Shown here: positions 1 to 5,596 of the stretch, in pieces
How the letters are laid out: the number at the start of each line of letters is the position of its first letter
How positions within the stretch are numbered: the first letter of the stretch is position 1
DNA from: an uncultured Chloroflexota bacterium
Lineage (GTDB): Bacteria > Chloroflexota > Limnocylindria > Limnocylindrales > CSP1-4
Assembly (NCBI GenBank): GCA_903930745.1
Contig: CAIYZX010000174.1
Location: forward strand, 1-10,379
Direction: 5' to 3'
DNA length: 10,379 bases
The notes under the pieces: generated by a model
Database searches by the model: none
Told to the model about the DNA's origin: nothing
What the model saw: the letters and a program-made list of their open reading frames with translations, nothing else
Program-made: the position numbers and the translations under genes

Positions 1-540
1 CCCTACAACGTGCAGCTGAAGATGACGATGGCGGGCGGGAGGCTGGCCGAGGCCCACGCGAACCGGCGCACGGACTACGCGATGATCAGCGAGCTGGCCG
101 GTGACCTCGCCAACCTGCCGGACTACGCCGCCTTCCTCGATGCGATGGAGGGGATCCTGGCCGAGGTCCACCGGGTGCTGCGGCCCGGGCGCTACGCCGC
201 CCTCATCGTCCGCGACGCCTACCAGGACGGCCGGTACGTGTTCACCGCGTCAGACCTCGCGGGACGCGCCGCCGCAGTGGGGCTCGTGCCCAAGGGCGAC
301 ATCGCCTGGTACCAGGCCGGCACGCGACTGCGCCCGTACGGCTATCCGCGCACGTACGTGCCCAACATCGCCCACCAGCACATCGTGATCCTGCGCAGGG
401 AGCGGGACGTTGCGGCGAAGCGGGTGGCGAAGGCCGGGGCGAAGGCGGGGTCCACGACGGGGCCGAACCCGGAGCCGAAGACAGGACCGAACGCGGGGCC
501 GAAGGTCGACGAGCGAGCCGGAGGGGCCGAGACCGCCTAG
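1..540 (+). CDS. DNA methyltransferase (N4-cytosine/N6-adenine type), C-terminal part
   Basis: The gene runs in from before the window, so its start is missing; 179 residues are visible. The first residues, PYNV, read as the end of the (S/D/N)PPY catalytic motif IV of amino-methyltransferases, followed by a lysine- and glycine-containing loop. A helix ending in HRVLRPGRYAALIVRD (about residues 56-71) is typical of the N6_N4_Mtase fold, which transfers a methyl group from S-adenosylmethionine to an exocyclic amino group in DNA. The segment up to HQHIVILRRE looks like a complete catalytic C-terminus. The last ~45 residues are a low-complexity K/A/G/P tail with an imperfect GPNxxPK repeat, probably disordered. 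No restriction endonuclease follows; the next gene converges on this one and shares its stop region. It may be an orphan methylase or have a partner upstream of the window. The family is well supported; the target site cannot be told. Confidence 0.87.
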   Translation, partial: PYNVQLKMTMAGGRLAEAHANRRTDYAMISELAGDLANLPDYAAFLDAMEGILAEVHRVLRPGRYAALIVRDAYQDGRYVFTASDLAGRAAAVGLVPKGDIAWYQAGTRLRPYGYPRTYVPNIAHQHIVILRRERDVAAKRVAKAGAKAGSTTGPNPEPKTGPNAGPKVDERAGGAETA

Positions 541-2201
541 AGGTTGCGGTACGAGTCCCGCTGCTCCTGGTAGCGGCGGAGGACGTCCTCGAAGCCGCCC
601 GTCGCCGGGCCGCCGTCGTCGCCCGCTGTCCACGTCTCCGCGGCGGCGCCCGGCTCGATGACCACGTCGCCCAGGACCATCTTGTGCACCCAGCCCTGGC
701 TGCCGTCCGGACAGAGCACGCGCCAGTAGGTGCCGCGCTTCTCGACCAGGACCACCTCGTCACCGTCGTCCAGCGTGCCGATCTCCGTGCCCACCACCTC
801 GTCCGGGGCGTTGAGCAGGCTGACCAGGCGATACCGGATGCGACGGCGCTCGAGGCCGCTGACGGCGTCGCCGGCGGACCCGTCGAACGTGAGCTTCACA
901 GAGCTGCCGGCGCCCGCGCGCATGGGGTCCGCCTTGCGCTGCTCCATCAGGGATGGCCGGCGCCACCTGGGCATGTGTGCGTCCACGTCTGCAACCGCCA
1001 TCTGCGGGCGGGCCGCAGCCGCCACAGCGGAGGCCACGGCAGCCGCATTGGGGACCAGGGTGGCCGTGGCGGGCGTGAAGGGGGCGGTTGGCACGGTGCC
1101 CAGCCCGCGGCAGGCGGCGGCACGCAGGTCCGCATCGCTCGCCGTGGGTGCCTCGTCCCGCTTTCGCCTGCCGAAGGCGAGGAAGGCCATCGCGAGGGCC
1201 ACGCCGCCGGTGGTGACAACGGTGACGGGAGCCACTCGGAGGAGCGTGGCACCCAGCGACGGGTGATCGAGCGTGACGTCGCCGCCCTGGCCACCGTTCG
1301 GGCCGCCTGGGCCGCCGGAGCCGCCCGTGCCGCCGCCCGCAGGCGGGACCACGATGCCGATGCCGCCGTCGGACGGGGCCGGGGACGCGGAGGGAGTGTC
1401 ACCGGGCCCAGCGGACGCACCCGGATCGGGCGAGGTCACAGGGTCCGTGGTGCCGCCCGGCGCGGAGGATGCCGACGGTGCGTCGGTGGCACCGGGACGC
1501 GGCGTGGTCCCGGGCGCGGCCGTGGCGCCAGGACGGGGGGTGGGCGTGGGACCCGCGGTGGGGTTCGCAGTGGGCGCGGGCGTGCTGGACGGACGCGGCG
1601 TGGCCGTGGGGCCAGGCGTCGCGGACGGACGCGGCGTTGCCGTGGGCGCCGGGGTGGGCGGCGTGGTGGGGACCGGCGTCGCGGTGGGCCTCGGCGTTGG
1701 GGTGGGCGCCGGCGTGGGCGACGGCGTGGGCCTCGGCGTTGGGGTGGGCGCCGGCGTGGGCGACGGCGTGGGCGCCGGTCCCTCGATGACGACCGTGGGC
1801 CCATCCACGGACGCGTAGTGGTCGCTGCGATCCGTGGCATCGAAGGTGGGGTGCCAGGTCCCCGCGGGGAGCTTCATCGACCTTGTGAAGGTCACGCCGC
1901 GCAGCCAGCGATCGCCGGAGGCATCCATCAGGTAGGAGCCGCCGGCGACGTTCACGTTGACGTAGTCCGGCGCCAGCCCGTTCGCGTTCCTGTAGATCAC
2001 GGAGAACGTGACCACGGTGCTCGTGGTCCCGGTCGTGGGAGTCGCCGTGGGCGACGTGAGGGTGACCACCACGGTGGACGATCCGGCGAGCGCGGGCAGG
2101 ACGGCGGCAAGCACGAGCAGGAGCGACGCAAGGGACGCCCGCAACGCGGGTGATCCCAGTGCGCGCACGGCCGCGAGCGGGTACCTCGCCAGGCTGCTCA
2201 T
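537..2201 (-). CDS. Membrane-anchored protein with Pro/Thr stalk and SH3-like C-terminal domain
   Basis: A 554-aa protein of unknown function. Residues 20-40 form a signal peptide ending near ALAG. Residues 42-140 look like a beta-sandwich, Ig-like extracellular domain. Residues 142-278 are a Pro/Thr/Ala/Ser-rich stalk of TP, PTP and PRP units, followed by a Gly-rich stretch (286-308). Residues 318-343 form a transmembrane helix followed at once by RRKR, the usual stop-transfer signal. A linker of about 100 residues leads to an SH3-like domain at about 455-515 (GTLDDGDEVVLVEKRGTYWR, then GWVHK), which resembles bacterial SH3 folds. By the positive-inside rule the SH3-like part would lie in the cytoplasm, which is unusual. 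The ATG at 2201 is preferred because the signal peptide follows directly; the open frame extends upstream to 2633, but that part looks non-coding. There is no strong ribosome binding site. The stop overlaps that of the methyltransferase. Confidence 0.82.
   Translation of the reverse strand: MSSLARYPLAAVRALGSPALRASLASLLLVLAAVLPALAGSSTVVVTLTSPTATPTTGTTSTVVTFSVIYRNANGLAPDYVNVNVAGGSYLMDASGDRWLRGVTFTRSMKLPAGTWHPTFDATDRSDHYASVDGPTVVIEGPAPTPSPTPAPTPTPRPTPSPTPAPTPTPRPTATPVPTTPPTPAPTATPRPSATPGPTATPRPSSTPAPTANPTAGPTPTPRPGATAAPGTTPRPGATDAPSASSAPGGTTDPVTSPDPGASAGPGDTPSASPAPSDGGIGIVVPPAGGGTGGSGGPGGPNGGQGGDVTLDHPSLGATLLRVAPVTVVTTGGVALAMAFLAFGRRKRDEAPTASDADLRAAACRGLGTVPTAPFTPATATLVPNAAAVASAVAAAARPQMAVADVDAHMPRWRRPSLMEQRKADPMRAGAGSSVKLTFDGSAGDAVSGLERRRIRYRLVSLLNAPDEVVGTEIGTLDDGDEVVLVEKRGTYWRVLCPDGSQGWVHKMVLGDVVIEPGAAAETWTAGDDGGPATGGFEDVLRRYQEQRDSYRNL
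1684..1767 (-). repeat. Two perfect tandem copies of a 42-bp unit in the Pro/Thr stalk
   Basis: The copies span 1684-1725 and 1726-1767 and are identical; a partial third copy starts at 1768. On the coding strand each encodes the same 14 residues, TPSPTPAPTPTPRP, at protein positions 145-172. Identity at the DNA level, not only in the protein, points to recent duplication by slippage or unequal recombination. The surrounding stalk (1368-1778) is more loosely repetitive, so stalk length probably varies between strains. Confidence 0.9.
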
Positions 2202-2291
2202 GTTTGGGGGACGCACCCCTCCACTCTGCCGGTCTCCCCGGATGGAGCCCGGACCCCGGGAAGCATCTCCAACCGCGAGAGCGACCGCAAT

Positions 2292-2305
2292 GGTACGGCG
2301 GTACC
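2292..2305. promoter_or_regulatory. Small inverted repeat in the divergent spacer
   Basis: GGTAC and GTACC flank a 4-nt loop (GGCG). The repeat lies 91 bp upstream of the ATG of the SH3-domain gene, inside the 286-bp divergent spacer. It could be an operator half-site pair or chance in GC-rich DNA. No clear -10 box was found near it. Confidence 0.25.
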
Positions 2306-2382
2306 GGTCCGTGGCCCGCATGGCCCGAAGCCGCGCCGGCCGGACGCCCGCCAGATGCCGGTGCTCCCCGTCACCGCCAGTG

Positions 2383-2408
2383 GTGCGGTCCGGGGACGTG
2401 CGGTCCGG
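2383..2408. promoter_or_regulatory. 11-bp direct repeat, possible operator
   Basis: GTGCGGTCCGG occurs at 2383-2393 and again at 2398-2408, separated by 4 bp, giving a 15-bp period. It lies in the spacer between the divergent SH3-domain gene and the NERD-like gene, 80-105 bp upstream of the latter. Perfect direct repeats in a divergent spacer often bind a dimeric regulator; no regulator is encoded nearby, so this is inference. Confidence 0.35.
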
Positions 2409-2430
2409 TTCCTGGCCCCCCTGGCCCACC

Positions 2431-2452
2431 CTACGTAGCCGGAACTGGCTAC
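2431..2452. promoter_or_regulatory. Compound palindrome upstream of the NERD-like gene
   Basis: Two symmetrical elements overlap. CTACGTAG (2431-2438) is a perfect 8-bp palindrome. GTAGCC (2435-2440) and GGCTAC (2447-2452) form a perfect 6-bp inverted repeat around GGAACT. The group ends 35 bp before the ATG at 2488, close to where core promoter elements would be expected. It could be a transcription-factor site or, less likely, a small RNA hairpin. Confidence 0.4.
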
Positions 2453-2487
2453 TCGCGTTCCGCGCGGCTGCCCCCGACGATCCAGGC

Positions 2488-3246
2488 ATGCAGGTCATCG
2501 ACTCCGTCCCCACCCGCCACCTCACCGGCCATGTCCGCATCGCCCGGTCCATCCTCACCGGCACGCTGCTCGTCGCGGCCGGTGCGGCCCTGGGCTGGCT
2601 CGTCGTCCGGACGCCGCTCGTCGCCGGCCTCATCCCGCAGGGCTATCCCACCGTCGCGCAGACCGCGGTCGGTGCCGTCGCCTGGGGCTTCGCGATCGTC
2701 TTCCCGGCGGCCTTCCTCCTCCTTGGCCTGGCGCGCTTCGCCACGGTCGTGGAGGCGATGGACGCCACACGGCCTCACCGGCTCGTGGGCCTGGTGGAGC
2801 GCCAGCTTGGCGCCGACCACGTGGCGGCCATGAACATCGTGTTGCCGGGCGGGCGGCGTGTCAACGAGCTCCTCATCGGCCCGTTCGGCATCGTGGTCCT
2901 GGGTGACGTCCCGCCGGTCTCGGTCAGCCGGACGGTGGGCATCCGGTGGGAGCTCAAGGACGAGCGCGGGCGCTGGATCCCCATCGAGCACCCGGTGGAC
3001 CGCATCGGTCGCGACGCCGAGCGCGTGCGGGGATGGCTCTCCACGGAGGATCGCGACTTCACGGTCCGCGTCTACGGGGTCGTGGTCACCGCGGACCGGC
3101 GCGTTGAGCGATCCGCCTCGTGCGCCGTCGTCTCGCCGGCAGACTTCCCGGCCTGGCTCGCGGCCCTGCCCCTCCAGCGCGGGCTGACCGCGGAGCGGCG
3201 CTCGCGGATCGTGGACCTGGTCCGGGGACTTGCCACCGGGCGGTGA
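2488..3246 (+). CDS. Two-helix membrane protein with degenerate NERD-like domain
   Basis: A 252-aa protein. Two hydrophobic helices at about 22-40 and 57-84 should anchor it, with most of the chain (85-252) in the cytoplasm. The soluble part follows the order of NERD (nuclease-related) domains: a basic helix, VNELLIGPFGIVVL (125-138; compare the usual hhxxxGPxGhhhh strand), a helix with spaced Arg/Asp (170-184), then strands around VRVYGVVV (193-200) and a PAWL segment (221-224). The E-x-K expected after the GP-G strand in NERD nucleases is not seen; GDVPP stands there instead, so nuclease activity is doubtful. The ATG at 2488 was chosen because helix 1 follows it; the frame is open upstream to 2008, but that part overlaps the divergent gene antisense. 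The RBS is weak. Fold assignment is by eye and tentative; the gene itself is secure. Confidence 0.75.
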   Translation: MQVIDSVPTRHLTGHVRIARSILTGTLLVAAGAALGWLVVRTPLVAGLIPQGYPTVAQTAVGAVAWGFAIVFPAAFLLLGLARFATVVEAMDATRPHRLVGLVERQLGADHVAAMNIVLPGGRRVNELLIGPFGIVVLGDVPPVSVSRTVGIRWELKDERGRWIPIEHPVDRIGRDAERVRGWLSTEDRDFTVRVYGVVVTADRRVERSASCAVVSPADFPAWLAALPLQRGLTAERRSRIVDLVRGLATGR

Positions 3247-3280
3247 TCAGCCAGACCTCCCGGGGTGCAGCTGGCCGGGT

Positions 3281-3356
3281 TGGTAGGGGAGCCAGGACTC
3301 GAACCTGGAACCAGCGGGATATAAGCCCGCAGCTCTGACCATTGAGCTACTCCCCC
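3281..3356 (-). tRNA. tRNA-Ile(UAU), CCA encoded
   Basis: Read on the minus strand, a full 76-nt cloverleaf is present. The acceptor is GGGGGAG with CTCCCCT (first pair G-U). The D arm is GCTC/GAGC with an 8-nt loop. The anticodon arm is GCGGG/CCCGC with 7-nt loop CTTATAT. There is a 5-nt variable loop, then T arm CCAGG/CCTGG with loop TTCGAGT, discriminator A, and a genomically encoded CCA (3281-3283). Positions 34-36 are TAT, so the anticodon is UAU and reads AUA isoleucine codons. Most bacteria instead use a CAU anticodon modified to lysidine by TilS, so this form is uncommon. U12-A23 and A73 agree with isoleucine identity; C4-G69 and C29-G41 of E. coli tRNA-Ile are absent. It lies 56 nt downstream of the 91-aa gene and may share its transcript. 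Confidence 0.92.
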
Positions 3357-3412
3357 AGGGGCCCGATCCTCGGCGGGTCGCCTCGAAGACGCCCGACGGG
3401 AGCGGGAGGGTG

Positions 3413-3688
3413 CTACCGGTCGCCCTTGGATATGCCCGGCAGCCGCAGCCGGAAGGGCCGGGCGCGCAGTCCGTGCCGCTCCTGACCCGCCGCCTGTGCC
3501 TCGCGGACGCTGTTGGCCGAGGCCGTCTCGACGGAGACCCGCTCCAGCGCCTCGGCCGCGAGCTCCCTGTCCTCCGCCGATCGCTCCGCCTCGAGCGGCA
3601 GATCGTCAGGGTCGAAGGGCCGCTCCGCCTGGCTGGCGATGAGCCCGCGCGGGCGTCCGTATGCTGAACCCCCGACGAGCTTGGGCAT
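3413..3688 (-). CDS. Hypothetical 91-aa charged protein
   Basis: I do not recognise this protein. Codons end almost always in G or C in this frame, which supports real coding. It is hydrophilic, with an acidic, probably helical middle (residues ~26-65, rich in Glu and Ala) and a basic C-terminus rich in Arg. There are no membrane helices or Cys. The ATG at 3688 begins MPKLVGG; the frame is open to 3835, but the upstream part is P/G/R-rich and unlike protein. No strong Shine-Dalgarno is visible before 3688. A TATGAT -10-like box lies about 75 bp upstream. Codon 86 (3431-3433) is AUA, a codon expected to be rare here, read by the tRNA just downstream. Confidence 0.6.
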   Translation of the reverse strand: MPKLVGGSAYGRPRGLIASQAERPFDPDDLPLEAERSAEDRELAAEALERVSVETASANSVREAQAAGQERHGLRARPFRLRLPGISKGDR

Positions 3689-3761
3689 TGAGACGATCCG
3701 ATGTTCGTCGGACACGAGCGGTGGACCTCTGCTGCCGGCCGGACTGACACCCCCGAGCCGG

Positions 3762-3767
3762 ATCATA
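3762..3767 (-). promoter_or_regulatory. -10 box (TATGAT) upstream of the 91-aa gene and tRNA
   Basis: TATGAT is read on the minus strand in the 151-bp gap between the three-helix membrane gene and the 91-aa gene. It would start transcription near 3755, giving a leader of roughly 65 nt. No good -35 is seen. It may drive the 91-aa gene together with the tRNA. Confidence 0.4.
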
Positions 3768-3839
3768 GACCCGCCGGGGGTGGAGCGGATCCCCGGTACG
3801 GACGACCCTCGGTCTGCCCGGCATGCCCGGTCCACCCGG

Positions 3840-4271
3840 TCAGCCCATCAGCAGGGGCTTCAGGATCTCGTGCAGGACCACCAGCACGAGGTACGCGATG
3901 GGTACCGCGGCGAAGAGCCCGAGGGCGAGGCTCCACCCGGACCGGGTGGCCTTGCGGGTGCCGCCCGCGGTGGGCAGCGGGACCACGAGGTACGTCACCA
4001 CGGCCCCCATCACGGAGACCAGCACGACGTAGAGCGTGACGAGGAGGAGCCGCAGGTCGCCGCCGGGCAGGACGGCACCACGATCCAGGGCGATGTCGTA
4101 GATCTGCCACGCGATGCCCAGGACAAGGGCGACCGAGAGGCTGGAGGCCACCGCGCGGAAGACGGGCCGTGGGGCGCGGCGGAACTGGCGCCAGCGGACC
4201 TCGAAGAAGCCGCGCCGGGAGGCGGGCTGGGCAGGACGGGGTGGCCGGGAGTCCGGCCGGCTCGGGGTCAT
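3840..4271 (-). CDS. Small integral membrane protein, three predicted helices
   Basis: A 143-aa protein of unknown function. The N-terminus (1-38) is rich in Pro and Arg and should lie in the cytoplasm. Hydrophobic helices are predicted at about 39-60, 73-97 and 112-138, with a basic loop (TRKATR, 105-110) between the second and third. The start codon ATG (4271-4269) overlaps the TGA stop of the upstream aminotransferase gene as ATGA, so translation is probably coupled and both come from one mRNA. I see no enzymatic motif. The tight coupling suggests a function linked to the PLP enzyme, but this could also be simple gene packing. Confidence 0.82.
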   Translation of the reverse strand: MTPSRPDSRPPRPAQPASRRGFFEVRWRQFRRAPRPVFRAVASSLSVALVLGIAWQIYDIALDRGAVLPGGDLRLLLVTLYVVLVSVMGAVVTYLVVPLPTAGGTRKATRSGWSLALGLFAAVPIAYLVLVVLHEILKPLLMG

Positions 4272-5524
4272 CGGAGCGGTTGGTCGTCCGAGCCAAGGAC
4301 GGCGAGGGTGCGGCGGGGCGGGATGGTCTCCGGCGTGTGCGCGGCCAGCAGCTCCACGGCGCGGGCGAACCGCTCGATCTCCTCCTCGGTGTTCCAGAAG
4401 CCGGTGGAGATCCGGATGGCGTCGATGCCCGGCAGGTCACGCACGATGGCGAAGATGCGGGGGCCCAGCTCTCCCACGGCCTGGGCTGCGGCCCAGCCGC
4501 CGACGCGGAACGTGACCAGCGTCCCGTGGGCGCCGCTCGGGCTGACCATGGTGACACCGGGGATGGCCGCAAGCCGCTGGAACGCGAGACGCGACAGGGC
4601 GGCGGCCCGCTCCAGCGCCCACGGCAGGCCCACGAACATCGTGAGCCAGCCCAGTGAGCGGGCGAAGCCAACCACGGACGGCCGGTGGAACATGGTGGCC
4701 TCGAAGCGCCGGGCGCCGGGGTGCAGGACACCGGTGCCGCGCCCGAGGTCGAAGGAGGCGAACGAGAGGTGGCTCGCGGACAGCGGCGTCGCCTGGTCGG
4801 CGAACGCGCGGCGGACGTGGAGCCCGCCCATCCCCTCCGGGCCCAGCAGCCACTTCTGGCCGGGAACCGCGTAGGCGTCGGCGCCGATGTCGTCCAGGGC
4901 CACCGGGATGGCGCCGGCGGCCTGCGCGCCATCCACGATGCTCACCGCTCCGGCGTCCCGCGCCAGCGTGGCCAGGCGCGCGACCGGCAACACGGCGCCG
5001 GTGGTCCACGGCACGTGGCTCGCCACCACGGCCCTCGCAGGACGCTCCAACGCCGTCCGGAAGGCATCGACCACCTGGTCCGCATCCCCGCCGTCGCCGA
5101 TGTCCAGCCGCTCCACCACCACGCCGAAGCGGGCCGAGAGGGCGGCCAGGGGAGCCAGCACGCCGGGATGCTCCTGGCTCGTGGTGAGCACGCGGTCACC
5201 GGGCCGCCAGTCCAGTGCGCCCAGCGCCAGGTTGATCCCGTCCGTGGTGGAGTGTGTGAGCGCGATGTCGGACGGGTCTGCCACCAGGGTCGCCGCCAGC
5301 GAGAACCGCGCCTCGTCCATCCGCTGGGCGAAGGCCGCCCACTGGTCCGCTCCGGCGCGGCCCGTGGCCAGCTCCATGGACGCCTGCTCGTCCATCGCCC
5401 GCTGCGTCTCCGCCGGAAGCGGACCGCACGTGCCCGCGTCGAGATGGATCCCAGCGGCGGTGGCAGGGAGGAGCGCTCGGATGGCGGCGACCTTGTCAGG
5501 GTCCGGCATGAAGGGGGAGACCAC
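4268..5524 (-). CDS. Class V (PLP-dependent) aminotransferase family protein
   Basis: The family includes isopenicillin-N epimerase-like enzymes, C-S lyases and cysteine desulfurases, all using pyridoxal phosphate. Counting from the ATG at 5509 (413 aa): LDAGTCGPLP (23-32) is the N-terminal substrate motif, HSTTDGINL (86-94) the phosphate-binding loop, SQEHPG (111-116) stacks on the cofactor, VDGAQAAG (192-199) holds the PLP-pyridine Asp193, and PGQKW (216-220) carries the Schiff-base Lys219. RISTGFWNTEEEIERF (366-381) is the usual C-terminal motif. The only Cys is Cys28, so the cysteine-desulfurase active Cys is absent and that activity is unlikely. I place the start at the GTG at 5524 (418 aa) because TATCAT sits exactly 6 nt before it, fitting a leaderless mRNA; the ATG at 5509 is the alternative, also without an RBS. 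The stop overlaps the start of the membrane gene downstream. The true substrate is unknown. Confidence 0.9.
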   Translation of the reverse strand: MVSPFMPDPDKVAAIRALLPATAAGIHLDAGTCGPLPAETQRAMDEQASMELATGRAGADQWAAFAQRMDEARFSLAATLVADPSDIALTHSTTDGINLALGALDWRPGDRVLTTSQEHPGVLAPLAALSARFGVVVERLDIGDGGDADQVVDAFRTALERPARAVVASHVPWTTGAVLPVARLATLARDAGAVSIVDGAQAAGAIPVALDDIGADAYAVPGQKWLLGPEGMGGLHVRRAFADQATPLSASHLSFASFDLGRGTGVLHPGARRFEATMFHRPSVVGFARSLGWLTMFVGLPWALERAAALSRLAFQRLAAIPGVTMVSPSGAHGTLVTFRVGGWAAAQAVGELGPRIFAIVRDLPGIDAIRISTGFWNTEEEIERFARAVELLAAHTPETIPPRRTLAVLGSDDQPLR

Positions 5525-5529
5525 GTCCG

Positions 5530-5536
5530 TATGATA
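5530..5536. promoter_or_regulatory. Overlapping divergent -10 boxes
   Basis: On the plus strand TATGAT (5530-5535) points towards the rhodanese gene. On the minus strand TATCAT (5536-5531) points towards the aminotransferase gene and ends 6 nt before its GTG. The two hexamers share five base pairs, so the polymerases could not occupy both at once. Neither side has a convincing -35. Confidence 0.5.
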
Positions 5537-5596
5537 GGCGGCACGTCGGCGAGTCCCCGCGGATCCCGTTCCGCCTGCCGGCCCATCGGAGGTGTC

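Noticed and set aside
1273..1818. 181-codon plus-strand frame with GVGVGAGVGDG repeats resembling a glycine-rich surface protein
   Set aside because: It is a direct antisense reading of the TP/PTP-encoding repeats, with no signal peptide or RBS.
684..2153. 489-codon plus-strand open frame, very rich in Gly and Arg
   Set aside because: It is the antisense of the Pro/Thr stalk gene; its composition is what the complement of such repeats gives, and the minus frame has signal peptide, TM helix and SH3-like domain.
2202..2633. N-terminal extension of the SH3-domain gene to 2633
   Set aside because: The extension overlaps the start of the divergent gene at 2488, reads as Arg/Pro/Ser-rich noise, and would bury the signal peptide.
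3357..3412. Imperfect stem-loop between the 91-aa gene and the tRNA as a terminator
   Set aside because: Minus-strand pairing GGGCGTCT with AGGCG-A-CCC is bulged and has no U-tract, so I cannot support a terminator.
3513..4874. 453-codon plus-strand open frame
   Set aside because: It crosses three minus-strand genes with clear coding signal and has no recognisable domain.
4268..5524. Cysteine desulfurase (SufS/CsdA) assignment for the class V enzyme
   Set aside because: The active-site Cys segment is absent; the only Cys is in the N-terminal LDAGTCGPLP motif.
4685..5596. Upstream extension of the rhodanese frame to 4685
   Set aside because: It is antisense to the aminotransferase; the GTG at 5597 has a strong Shine-Dalgarno and matches the family N-terminus.
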